From: Hyphomicrobiaceae bacterium
Lineage (GTDB): Bacteria > Pseudomonadota > Alphaproteobacteria > Rhizobiales > HXMU1428-3
NCBI GenBank assembly: GCA_028285025.1
Contig: JANQQH010000123.1
Span: 1-13,090, forward strand
Length of the DNA: 13,090 bases
Direction of reading: 5' to 3'
This document shows positions 1 to 6,622 of this stretch, one piece after another. The translations under genes and the position numbers were made by a program. The notes under the pieces were generated by a model. The model did no database searches and was not told where the DNA came from. It was given only the letters and a program-made list of their open reading frames with translations. Each line of letters starts with the position of its first letter. The stretch's first letter is position 1.

Positions 1-316
1 ATCGGGTCTTTCAGTCATTGCTGGCGTCATCATTTTAAGCCGGGAAATTTTGGTTTCTGGTCTGCGCGAATTTTTAGGCCAACTTTCTGTCAGCGTGCCA
101 GTGACAAAAATTGCCAAATTCAAGACAGCAGCACAGCTAGGGGCACTTGGCGCCCTCTTGGCTGCCCCCTTAATTGATAATCAAGCGCTCTACATCTTGA
201 TTATTGGTGACACCTTGTTATGGATCGCCGCCCTATTGACCCTATATACTGGGTTCGACTATTTGCGCGTGGGGCTTAAATATTTGATTGACGAAGACAC
301 AAAAGGCCAGATGTGA
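1..316 (+). CDS. pgsA: CDP-diacylglycerol--glycerol-3-phosphate 3-phosphatidyltransferase, C-terminal part
   Basis: This is the 3' end of a gene that starts before the window; the reading frame is open from base 2 and gives 104 residues before TGA at 314-316. PgsA makes phosphatidylglycerol phosphate from CDP-diacylglycerol and glycerol 3-phosphate at the inner membrane, the committed step to phosphatidylglycerol and cardiolipin. The visible part has the stretch LSREILVSGLREF, highly characteristic of PgsA, followed by hydrophobic helices (around AAQLGALGALLAAPL and ALYILIIGDTLLWIAALL) and a short charged tail. The CDP-alcohol phosphotransferase metal-binding signature would lie upstream, outside the window, so it cannot be checked. 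The stop codon overlaps the moaD start in TGATG, which suggests translational coupling. Identification is by recognition of the family's sequence. Confidence 0.93.
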   Translation, partial: SGLSVIAGVIILSREILVSGLREFLGQLSVSVPVTKIAKFKTAAQLGALGALLAAPLIDNQALYILIIGDTLLWIAALLTLYTGFDYLRVGLKYLIDEDTKGQM

Positions 317-567
317 TGAAATTATTATATTTTGCCTGGGTTCGAGAAAAAATTGGCAAATCTGAAGAAGTCATTGAGCTTCCTGAAAACGTGGCTACAA
401 TTGCAGACCTCATCAATTGGTTGGTCGAACAAGGCCCTGAATACAAACAAGCCTTTGCCGCAAAGTCGACCATCAATGCTGCGATTGATCAAACCCATGT
501 AAGTCATAACACCCAGCTTAACAACGCCAATGAAATCGCCTTTTTCCCACCTGTCACAGGGGGCTAA
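316..567 (+). CDS. moaD: Molybdopterin synthase sulfur carrier subunit MoaD
   Basis: MoaD is the small sulfur carrier of molybdopterin synthase. Its C-terminal glycine is adenylated and thiocarboxylated (by MoeB in other bacteria, not in this window) and supplies the dithiolene sulfurs to cyclic pyranopterin monophosphate. The 83-residue product has the usual size, the beta-grasp style N-terminus MKLLYFAWVREKIG and the required terminal Gly-Gly in FFPPVTGG. A GTG one codon upstream (313) is also in frame, but I chose ATG at 316 because it overlaps the pgsA stop by one base and gives the standard N-terminus. An AAAAGG stretch at about 301-306 can serve as ribosome binding site. moaE follows after 8 bases, so the two subunits are co-translated or nearly so. 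Confidence 0.95.
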   Translation: MKLLYFAWVREKIGKSEEVIELPENVATIADLINWLVEQGPEYKQAFAAKSTINAAIDQTHVSHNTQLNNANEIAFFPPVTGG

Positions 568-575
568 AACAAACG

Positions 576-1046
576 ATGCCCATCCGTGTTCAAACTGAAA
601 ATTTTGATATTCAAGCTGAGATAGAAAAATTACGCCAAGACCGGCGCGATGTTGGCGCCATTGTCACCTTCACAGGTACAGTCAGAGACATGGCCAAAGG
701 TAAACCAATCACCTCCATGGAGCTAGAACACTACCCCGGCATGACAGAAAAACAATTGTCTGAAATTGAACAACAAGCCCATGAGCGCTGGCCTTTGCTA
801 GGCAGCACCATCATTCACCGCTACGGCAAGCTGGAGCCAGGCGATAATATTGTGCTTGTCATAACACTGTCATCTCATCGCCAAGCCGCCTTTGAAGCAG
901 CCCAATTCCTCATGGACTTTTTAAAAAGCAAAGCCCCCTTTTGGAAAAAAGAAACGCCCTTAAAGGGACAAGCCAATTGGGTCGATGCAAAAGAAAGTGA
1001 TACTGACGCCCTAACCCGTTGGGGCGATGAAACAAGCAAACAATAG
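576..1046 (+). CDS. moaE: Molybdopterin synthase catalytic subunit MoaE
   Basis: MoaE is the catalytic half of the MoaD2-MoaE2 molybdopterin synthase, which converts cyclic pyranopterin monophosphate to molybdopterin in the cytoplasm. The 156-residue product has the family blocks GAIVTFTGTVRD (about residues 28-38), ELEHYPGMTEKQL (49-61), HRYGKLEPGD (81-90), and the active-site segment FLMDFLKSKAPFWKKE (111-126). Lysines 117 and 124 match the two catalytic lysines of the E. coli enzyme (K119 and K126) as I remember that alignment. The length is normal. It starts 8 bases after moaD. No strong hairpin terminator follows; only two short perfect palindromes are seen downstream (1051-1060 and 1080-1089), too tight to form ordinary terminator loops. 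Confidence 0.96.
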   Translation: MPIRVQTENFDIQAEIEKLRQDRRDVGAIVTFTGTVRDMAKGKPITSMELEHYPGMTEKQLSEIEQQAHERWPLLGSTIIHRYGKLEPGDNIVLVITLSSHRQAAFEAAQFLMDFLKSKAPFWKKETPLKGQANWVDAKESDTDALTRWGDETSKQ

Positions 1047-1160
1047 CTTATTAGCGCTAAATCTACAAAAATCAATAAAACCAGCTGGTAATTTAAATTT
1101 TAGCCTCTATATATACTTTGTATAAGTCTTCAAGAGGGCCTGATACATCGACTGGAAATA

Positions 1161-1190
1161 TTGACAAAACAAAGCTCGAAGTTTTATAAC
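1161..1190 (+). promoter_or_regulatory. Candidate sigma-70-type promoter upstream of nadA
   Basis: TTGACA at 1161-1166 matches the -35 consensus exactly. TATAAC at 1185-1190 (spacer 18) or TTATAA at 1184-1189 (spacer 17) serves as a -10 element. Transcription would start near 1197, giving a leader of about 165 bases that includes the palindrome at 1247-1273. An alternative is a promoter using TATAAA at 1277-1282, whose -35 region would lie inside the palindrome, but its -35 match is poor. Which is used cannot be settled from sequence. Confidence 0.55.
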
Positions 1191-1246
1191 TTAAACATTG
1201 TATGTATGCTTAAAGCTCGGTCGTGAACCGGCTGTTTTTAATGCCC

Positions 1247-1273
1247 CCTTTATGCTCAATTTGAGCATAAAGG
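1247..1273. promoter_or_regulatory. Perfect 27-bp palindrome, candidate NadQ operator of the nad operon
   Basis: CCTTTATGCTCAA (1247-1259) is the exact inverted repeat of TTGAGCATAAAGG (1261-1273), separated by one T. It sits 90 bases upstream of nadA. No terminator-like T-run follows, and the one-base centre is too tight for an RNA hairpin, so a dimeric DNA-binding protein is the best explanation. In alphaproteobacteria the nadABC genes are controlled by NadQ, a COG4111-family regulator; I recall its motif as a TATGCTCA/TGAGCATA palindrome, but could not check this. The nadQ gene itself is not in the window. Confidence 0.7.
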
Positions 1274-1363
1274 CACTATAAAGACAAAATGCCCTTTGGC
1301 CATTACCTGTTAAATGCGAAGAAAAAACAAGGCCAAAAGTTTTAAAAAGAAAAGAGGTCTGCC

Positions 1364-2401
1364 ATGGCGTATATTGAAAAGGAATTTGCACCAACAGTTG
1401 CTGACAATCCCCTTCCATACACGCCTGAAGTTGCGCGTGAAATGGCCCCGCTGTATGAAAAAGTTAAAGAGGTCATCCCCCCTGTTGAATGGCCTCAAAT
1501 GGCCCCGCTTATCAAAGCCATCAATGAACTTAAAAAACAGCGTAATGCTGTGATTTTGGCTCATAATTATATGACACCAGAAATTTTCCATTGTATTTCT
1601 GATTTTATGGGCGACAGTTTGCAATTAGCAGTGGAGGCAAGCAAGGTCGATGCAGATGTGATTTTACAATGCGGTGTACACTTTATGGCTGAGACCTCAA
1701 AACTGATGAATCCTGCCAAGACCGTTTTAATTTCTGACAGCAAAGCTGGCTGCTCACTGGCAGAATCCATCACCCCACAAGATGTACGCGCACTGCGTGA
1801 GGCTTATCCAGGCGTGCCAATCGTGACTTACGTTAACACCTCAGCTGCTGTGAAAGCGGAGTGTGACATCTGCTGCACCTCCTCTAACGCGGTAAAAATT
1901 GTTGAAAGCTTTGACAGTGATAAAGTGATCATGGTGCCAGATGAATATTTGGCCAAATATGTCGCGACCCAAACTGACAAAGAAATCATCGCCTGGAAAG
2001 GCCATTGCGAAGTGCATGAACGCTTTACAGCCACAGAGCTGGAAGAATATCGCGAAGCCAACCCTGGCATGAAAATCATTGCTCATCCAGAATGCCCACC
2101 AGAAGTAATAGAAGCGTCTGACTTTACCGGCTCCACCTCTGGCATGATAAATTGGGTCAAAGACAACAGACCAAACAAGGTTATGCTCGTCACCGAATGC
2201 TCAATGAGTGACAATGTTGCAGTTGAAACACCTGGTGTAGAATTTATCCGCCCATGCAACTTTTGCCCTCACATGAAGCGCATCAGCCTAAATAATGTCT
2301 ATGAAGCCTTGCTAGATCTAAAAGAGGAAGTAACCATAGACCCAGCTGTCGCCAAAAAAGCGCGCGCCAGCGTTGAACGCATGATCCAGGTGGCATCCTA
2401 A
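1364..2401 (+). CDS. nadA: Quinolinate synthase NadA
   Basis: NadA condenses iminoaspartate (from NadB) with dihydroxyacetone phosphate to quinolinate, the second step of de novo NAD synthesis, using an oxygen-sensitive [4Fe-4S] cluster. The 345-residue protein has the family blocks [12 protein letters not shown] (63-74), [13 protein letters not shown] (101-113), [11 protein letters not shown] (170-180), DEYLAKYV (193-200), HPECPPEV (241-248), GSTSGM (256-261) and CNFCPHMKR (298-306). The likely cluster ligands are C103, C171 and C301, one in each third of the protein, as in the three-fold NadA architecture; C170 and C298 are neighbouring alternatives. Start ATG 1364 has a clear Shine-Dalgarno sequence, AAAGAGG at 1351-1357. 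It leads the nadA-nadB-nadC operon, with 61 bases to nadB. Confidence 0.97.
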   Translation: MAYIEKEFAPTVADNPLPYTPEVAREMAPLYEKVKEVIPPVEWPQMAPLIKAINELKKQRNAVILAHNYMTPEIFHCISDFMGDSLQLAVEASKVDADVILQCGVHFMAETSKLMNPAKTVLISDSKAGCSLAESITPQDVRALREAYPGVPIVTYVNTSAAVKAECDICCTSSNAVKIVESFDSDKVIMVPDEYLAKYVATQTDKEIIAWKGHCEVHERFTATELEEYREANPGMKIIAHPECPPEVIEASDFTGSTSGMINWVKDNRPNKVMLVTECSMSDNVAVETPGVEFIRPCNFCPHMKRISLNNVYEALLDLKEEVTIDPAVAKKARASVERMIQVAS

Positions 2402-2413
2402 CCAAAAGGAAAA

Positions 2414-2447
2414 AGGGGAAAGAAGGCAAAAACCGCACCTTTCCCCT
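2414..2447 (+). promoter_or_regulatory. Stem-loop in the nadA-nadB spacer
   Basis: AGGGGAAAG (2414-2422) and CTTTCCCCT (2439-2447) form a perfect 9-bp stem with a 16-base loop, in the middle of the 61-base spacer. It is not followed by a T-run, so it does not look like a full intrinsic terminator. The purine-rich, Shine-Dalgarno-like bases of this spacer lie upstream of or within this hairpin, while nadB has no such sequence at normal distance. It may affect mRNA stability or nadB translation. Confidence 0.45.
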
Positions 2448-2462
2448 GTAACTTAACAAACA

Positions 2463-4034
2463 ATGTCCACCCCAAGCGGCACTTTGCAAACAACTGACAC
2501 ATCCCAAGCCATTGTGATTATTGGCGCAGGCCTTGCTGGCCTGTTTACCGCTCTTCAACTTGCCCCGCTCCCCACCATCGTTATTGCCGCCAAAGCTTTG
2601 GGCGCAGGTACATCTAGTTTATGGGCCCAAGGGGGCATTGCCGCAGCTGTGGGCCAAGGCGATACCCCGCAAGCCCACGCCCAAGACACCATTATCGCCG
2701 GCGCCAGCTTGGTAAATGAAGGCATTGCCCTCAGTGTAGCCCAAGAGGCACCAGAGCGCATCAGAGACCTACTGGAATACGGCGTGCCCTTTGACAAAGA
2801 CTTAGCCGGCAAACTTGATTTAGGGTTAGAGGCCGCCCACTCTGCCAACAGAATCGTCCATGTGCAAGGAGACCGCGCCGGAGCGGCCATCATGCAGGCC
2901 CTCATAACAGCCGTTAAACAGACCCCTTCCATTCAGGTTCTCGAACAAGTTGAAGTGCACAAGCTAGAAGCAAAAGAAGGGCAAATGACCGCTGTCTACC
3001 TATGGCCCTCCCAAGCCAAAGGCTACGGCCCCGGAGAGCATTTACAAACCTCTAATGTTATTCTTGCCACTGGCGGGGTCGGGCATCTATACAGCCAAAC
3101 CACCAACCCTGAAATGTCCAGAGGGGAAGGCATAGCCATGGCAGCCCGCATTGGTGCACAGATCCGTGACCCGGAATTCGTTCAATTTCACCCCACCGCA
3201 ATTAACAGCACCAAAGACCCTGCCCCCCTTGTCACCGAAGCGCTCAGAGGCAAAAGGGCAAAACTAGTCGACAAACAAGGCAAAAGGTTTATGCCCCCCA
3301 TACACGAAAAGGGCGAACTGGCCCCCCGTGATATCGTTGCCCGGGCTGTTTTCAATCAAAACAAAAAAGAAGGTGCTTTTTTAGACTGCACCCATTTGAC
3401 TGATCTGGCTAAACGCTTCCCAACCGTATTTGAAAACTGCACAGCCACAAGCATTGATCCAACAAAACAGCCCATCCCTGTTGCCACCGCTGCCCACTTT
3501 CATATGGGCGGCGTCAAAACTGATGAGACAGGGCAAAGCACAATTAAAGGCCTATGGGCATGCGGCGAAGTGGCCTCAACGGGGCTGCATGGAGCCAATC
3601 GTTTGGCTTCCAATTCATTGCTAGAGGCTGTTGTTTTTGCCAAACGCATTGCCAAGACCATTAAGGCGCAACAAGGTGCACCCACTCCGCCAGATCAAAT
3701 TGATCTAACAAACATCACTTTTGCCAAAGTCGAGCCCATCGATTTGCGCGATGATGTTATGACCCTGCGTCGTTTAATGTCTGAGCATGTCGGCGTTGAG
3801 CGCAATGAAAAGGGTTTAAAACATGCCCTAAATAAGCTTGAACAACTCGCCCCTAAACTTAATCAAAGTGAGCGCTATAAAAACATGCTTATCACAGCTA
3901 AATTTATCACTTATGCTGCCTTAAAACGCGTTGAAAGCCGTGGCAGTCATTACCGCACAGATGCCCCCTCAACAAATGACAAAGCGGGGCACACAACACT
4001 TCACTTAAACGACATTGCACGTCAAGAAAGCTAA
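2463..4034 (+). CDS. nadB: L-aspartate oxidase NadB
   Basis: NadB is a FAD-dependent cytoplasmic oxidase that turns L-aspartate into iminoaspartate for NadA. The 523-residue protein has the FAD dinucleotide motif GAGLAG (21-26), the flavin-proximal SSLWAQGGIAAA (51-62), EAAHSANRIVHVQGD (123-137), HPTAI (243-247), ELAPRDIVARAV (285-296), HFHMGGVKTD (345-354) and GLHGANRLASNSLLEAVVFA (374-393). E123, H243, R289, H347 and R380 sit where E. coli NadB has its catalytic or substrate-binding residues, from memory. The loop after VTEALRG reads KRA (264-266) where I expect EGA. Start ATG 2463 is forced by an in-frame TAA at 2454-2456; no Shine-Dalgarno is seen just before it. nadC begins 4 bases after the stop. 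Confidence 0.96.
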   Translation: MSTPSGTLQTTDTSQAIVIIGAGLAGLFTALQLAPLPTIVIAAKALGAGTSSLWAQGGIAAAVGQGDTPQAHAQDTIIAGASLVNEGIALSVAQEAPERIRDLLEYGVPFDKDLAGKLDLGLEAAHSANRIVHVQGDRAGAAIMQALITAVKQTPSIQVLEQVEVHKLEAKEGQMTAVYLWPSQAKGYGPGEHLQTSNVILATGGVGHLYSQTTNPEMSRGEGIAMAARIGAQIRDPEFVQFHPTAINSTKDPAPLVTEALRGKRAKLVDKQGKRFMPPIHEKGELAPRDIVARAVFNQNKKEGAFLDCTHLTDLAKRFPTVFENCTATSIDPTKQPIPVATAAHFHMGGVKTDETGQSTIKGLWACGEVASTGLHGANRLASNSLLEAVVFAKRIAKTIKAQQGAPTPPDQIDLTNITFAKVEPIDLRDDVMTLRRLMSEHVGVERNEKGLKHALNKLEQLAPKLNQSERYKNMLITAKFITYAALKRVESRGSHYRTDAPSTNDKAGHTTLHLNDIARQES

Positions 4035-4038
4035 ACTT

Positions 4039-4896
4039 ATGACAGCCCTTCCCCCCATTGGTTTGATTGAAAACTGCGTTGCTCTTGCTCTGGAAGAAGA
4101 CCTTGGCCTTGGCGGGGATCGCACCACCAATTCTATTTTTCCCGCCAATACCCAAGGAAGTGCTGTCATAGCAGCCAGAGCCAGCGGCATTCTGGCAGGC
4201 CAAGCCTTTGCCACAGAAAGCTTTGAACAAATCGAGCCGACATGCGAAATTATTTGGCACAAACAAGATGGCGACCCATTAAACCCAAATGAGACAATCG
4301 CAACAATTGAAGGCAAAATCAGAACCATCTTAACGGGAGAGCGCACGGCCTTAAATTTCTTAGGACACTTGTCAGGCATCGCCACGTTAACCGCTAAGTA
4401 TGTAAAGGCAATTGAAGGCACTAGTGCCCATATTGTTGACACCAGAAAAACCACACCAACTTTGCGCTTTGCAGAAAAATATGCCGTGCGTGTGGGCGGA
4501 GGGCAAAATCATCGTTTGCGCCTTGATGATGCTATTTTGATTAAAGACAACCACATTGCCTTTGCTGGCGGGATCGAGCAAGCAATAACAAAAGCCCGGC
4601 AAGACAACGGCCATATGATCAAAATTGAAGTGGAAGTGGACATCCTAGACCAACTCAAACAGTGCCTTGACCATAAGATCGACGCTGTTTTGCTAGACAA
4701 TATGGCACCAAAAACGTTAAAAACAGCCGTAGAGATGGTTGATGGAAAAATCATGACTGAGGCTTCCGGCGGGGTCACTCTAGACACTGTGCGCGCCATT
4801 GCGCAAACCGGAGTAGACATCATTTCTGTTGGCGCACTCACCCATTCTGCCCCCTGCCTTGATCTTGGCCTTGATATTGACATAGCTGATGCCTAA
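4039..4896 (+). CDS. nadC: Nicotinate-nucleotide pyrophosphorylase (carboxylating) NadC
   Basis: NadC is the quinolinate phosphoribosyltransferase: quinolinate plus PRPP gives nicotinate mononucleotide, CO2 and pyrophosphate, which joins the de novo path to the common NAD route. The 285-residue protein, of usual length, shows ERTALNFLGHLSGIAT (101-116), VDTRKTTPTLRFAEKYAV (133-150), GGGQNHRLRLDDAILIKDNH (153-172), KIEVEVD (195-201), VLLDNM (217-222) and EASGGVTLDTV (241-251). R102, R136, K137, H158, R159, K169, E197 and D220 are the expected substrate-contact positions. I chose ATG 4039 over an in-frame TTG at 4015, which would overlap nadB by 20 bases; AAGAAAG at 4024-4030 can act as ribosome binding site for the ATG. 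It closes the nadABC pathway unit. Confidence 0.96.
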   Translation: MTALPPIGLIENCVALALEEDLGLGGDRTTNSIFPANTQGSAVIAARASGILAGQAFATESFEQIEPTCEIIWHKQDGDPLNPNETIATIEGKIRTILTGERTALNFLGHLSGIATLTAKYVKAIEGTSAHIVDTRKTTPTLRFAEKYAVRVGGGQNHRLRLDDAILIKDNHIAFAGGIEQAITKARQDNGHMIKIEVEVDILDQLKQCLDHKIDAVLLDNMAPKTLKTAVEMVDGKIMTEASGGVTLDTVRAIAQTGVDIISVGALTHSAPCLDLGLDIDIADA

Positions 4897-4938
4897 TAAT
4901 GAACTTAAACCAAAAACAATTAAGCTGGATCGTTATTC

Positions 4939-5175
4939 ATGAAAGCTGGTGAAATATTAACCATCGTCCTGATCATTTGGATCATCGTGCCGGTCATTGC
5001 GGCCTATTTATCTGCGCGCAAAAAGCGAGACACCAATTTTTGGGTGTTTGCCTGTGTGCTCTTTCCCCCCTTAGTGCTTTTTTTGCTCTTTTTACCCAAA
5101 AGAGATCATGCCCCAACAAAGCAATTTGGCGAAGATCGCGAAAACGACGACAGCTTTTTCCCGCGCCGCGACTAA
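4939..5175 (+). CDS. Small two-helix membrane protein of unknown function
   Basis: I do not recognise this 78-residue protein. It has two clear hydrophobic helices, about residues 5-25 and 34-53, joined by a short positive turn (ARKKRD, 26-31) that should face the cytoplasm, and a hydrophilic tail rich in D, E, K and R (54-78). There is no cleavable signal peptide. The layout resembles small inner-membrane proteins of the phospholipase D nuclease N-terminal (PLDc_N) shape, but that is only a resemblance in outline. It starts 42 bases after nadC with a weak ribosome binding site (GGAT at 4927-4930), and an in-frame stop at 4921-4923 rules out an earlier start. It lies before the operon terminator, so it is probably co-transcribed with nadABC. 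A role in NAD metabolism is not shown by anything in the sequence. Confidence 0.75.
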   Translation: MKAGEILTIVLIIWIIVPVIAAYLSARKKRDTNFWVFACVLFPPLVLFLLFLPKRDHAPTKQFGEDRENDDSFFPRRD

Positions 5176-5197
5176 AACCTAAATTTCCAAAGCCCAC

Positions 5198-5231
5198 AAA
5201 AAAAGCCCCACTCAAATCCGGGGCTTTTTTA
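5198..5231. terminator. Bidirectional intrinsic terminator between converging genes
   Basis: AAAAAAGCCCC (5199-5209) pairs with GGGGCTTTTTT (5220-5230) around a 10-base loop. A T-run follows the GC core on the plus strand, and the A-run on the left becomes a T-run on the minus strand. It can therefore end both the nad operon transcript and the convergent cell wall hydrolase transcript, whose stop codon lies 27 bases beyond it. Confidence 0.92.
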
Positions 5232-5257
5232 TTAATCTATAACAAACTCACTCAAGA

Positions 5258-6400
5258 TTAGCGAATAGCAATCTCAGTTGGCTGCGTAAAGTATTTGGCC
5301 TTATAGAAAATATGAGCACCAATGCGTTTAATCCGTTTCATAGAACGACGCCATTTTGGGCTAACATAAGTGGCATGATAATGGCTTGAATGGCCAATAT
5401 CCGCTAACCAAACTTTACCATCAGTAACCCTCTTAGCCAGCTTTTCTGCAATCTCCCAACGCTTTTTGTCTTTTGGCTTATCTGCCAATCCATCACAAGC
5501 AAACGAGAACTGACAAGCATTACGCTTATGGGCCCCTTCATAAACCACGCCGCAAACTGTATCCGCATAATAGCGGCTACGCACCCGATTCATGATCACC
5601 TGAGCCACAGCAATCTGGCCTTTAATCGGCTCACTGCGCGCTTCAAAGTAAATGGCTGTTGCCAAGCAGCGGTTTTCACGACGCCGGAATTCACCTTCCG
5701 TCAATCCACCAAAAAACTTGCGTTTACCACGCCCAAGGGCCGCCACTTGCTTAACTTCAAGCCCTGTAAATTCTGGTTTTGCATTGACCTGAATTTCAGA
5801 TCGATACAACCCTTTTGAATGAGAAGCTAAAGTTTTTCCTGAAAAATGCGCATGATTGTCTATTTCAAACACACCAGCCACACGTTGTTGATTGATAATT
5901 GGCAATCCAGCAGTAACTTTCCCCTTATTCAAGAGGCCAACCGGATCATGTTTAGAAACCAGGCTTGCCACTTGCACCTGCGTCCTGTGTCCCTTAGCAA
6001 CGCGGTTTACCACCTGCTTGGAAGGATAGATATTCGTAACACTACCATCATCAGAAGCAGGAATTTCACCATTTTCAACAGCTAGCTCTGCCTGCCGACG
6101 CCGTTCTTCATAATCAGTGCTATTTGCTACGCGTTGGCGATAAAGCAAATCTGCCCGTGGCCCCTTGCCTTTTATATCAAATAGATCATTAGCCTCAGCA
6201 ATGATTGGCAAGATCGGCTGACGGGCATCTGGGATTTTGCCATCATAATCAGCACCCTCACCAGATAACGACAATTCAAGATTTAACCTGTAAACAGCCA
6301 GCATATCACCATTGCCAGCAATATAACCCACACCTAAAAAGGGTATAGCCAATGCAGTAATTGCTAAATAATGAAGCGGCGATAATATTATACGGGACAT
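5258..6400 (-). CDS. Cell wall hydrolase of the SleB/CwlJ (Hydrolase_2) family
   Basis: The 380-residue protein is built from an N-terminal membrane anchor or uncleaved signal (about residues 9-28), a long low-complexity-free linker (about 40-240) that I do not recognise, and a C-terminal SleB/CwlJ-type domain (about 244-368). The domain has CLATAIYFEARSEP (245-258) with the expected catalytic glutamate E253, then AVAQVIMNRVRS, CQFSFACDG (296-304) and the late HSSHYHATYV (337-346). This family cuts peptidoglycan; in alphaproteobacteria, which do not make endospores, it is presumed to act in periplasmic wall remodelling rather than spore germination. Start ATG 6398-6400 is preceded on the minus strand by AAGG-containing sequence. 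CtrA-like boxes and tandem repeats lie upstream. Substrate bond and physiological role are inferred from the family. Confidence 0.88.
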   Translation of the reverse strand: MSRIILSPLHYLAITALAIPFLGVGYIAGNGDMLAVYRLNLELSLSGEGADYDGKIPDARQPILPIIAEANDLFDIKGKGPRADLLYRQRVANSTDYEERRRQAELAVENGEIPASDDGSVTNIYPSKQVVNRVAKGHRTQVQVASLVSKHDPVGLLNKGKVTAGLPIINQQRVAGVFEIDNHAHFSGKTLASHSKGLYRSEIQVNAKPEFTGLEVKQVAALGRGKRKFFGGLTEGEFRRRENRCLATAIYFEARSEPIKGQIAVAQVIMNRVRSRYYADTVCGVVYEGAHKRNACQFSFACDGLADKPKDKKRWEIAEKLAKRVTDGKVWLADIGHSSHYHATYVSPKWRRSMKRIKRIGAHIFYKAKYFTQPTEIAIR

Positions 6401-6413
6401 TCCCTTAACTACC

Positions 6414-6428
6414 TTAAATCCTAATTAA
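6414..6428. promoter_or_regulatory. Weak CtrA-like box
   Basis: TTAA (6414-6417), seven bases, then TTAA (6425-6428) fits the core spacing of the CtrA site but lacks the final C. It lies 14-28 bases upstream of the hydrolase start on the minus strand. The area is very AT-rich, so a chance match is likely. Confidence 0.25.
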
Positions 6429-6443
6429 TATCTTAATGTACAG

Positions 6444-6476
6444 ACCACTATGACACATACCACTGTGATACATACC
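6444..6476. repeat. Imperfect tandem repeat, 15-bp unit
   Basis: ACCACTATGACACAT (6444-6458) is followed directly by ACCACTGTGATACAT (6459-6473), two mismatches in 15, and then by ACC (6474-6476). It sits between the stronger CtrA-like box and the hydrolase start codon, a position where it could be a binding site for a regulator or a product of slippage. Confidence 0.7.
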
Positions 6477-6489
6477 AACAAAACACAAC

Positions 6490-6512
6490 TCAGTTAAAAT
6501 GCCTTTAACTGA
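6490..6512. promoter_or_regulatory. CtrA-like box within a 9-bp inverted repeat
   Basis: TCAGTTAAA (6490-6498) is the exact inverted repeat of TTTAACTGA (6504-6512) around a 5-base centre. Inside it, TTAA-N7-TTAAC (6494-6509) fits the full CtrA binding consensus TTAA-N7-TTAAC known from Caulobacter and relatives. The site is about 94-109 bases upstream of the cell wall hydrolase start on the minus strand. CtrA regulates cell-cycle and envelope genes in alphaproteobacteria, so the target fits. The functional claim is inference. Confidence 0.45.
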
Positions 6513-6622
6513 TTAACAAACGTTAATTTTGGTAAAATTATGTAACTGCGCAAACTTATTGATTCGCAAGCCTTTCAGACCAAACAAACCATTTTTTTCC
6601 AAACCTTAAATGATGTCTTTCG

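Larger units (their letters stand above)
1047..1363. other. Intergenic region between moaE and nadA
   Basis: This 317-bp stretch separates the moa genes from the nad operon and holds no convincing gene. It contains a sigma-70-like promoter (1161-1190), a perfect palindrome at 1247-1273 that probably is an operator, a TATAAA at 1277-1282 that could be a second -10 element, and the nadA ribosome binding site AAAGAGG at 1351-1357. The length is ample for regulated transcription of nadA-nadB-nadC. Confidence 0.8.

Noticed and set aside
1051..1089. Palindromes TTAGCGCTAA (1051-1060) and ACCAGCTGGT (1080-1089) as a moaE terminator
   Set aside because: Both have no loop bases, so they cannot form stable hairpins, and no T-run follows.
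6512..6527. ATTAAC-AAAC-GTTAAT as another CtrA site
   Set aside because: The two TTAA elements are six bases apart rather than seven, so it does not fit the consensus. It remains only a short inverted repeat.
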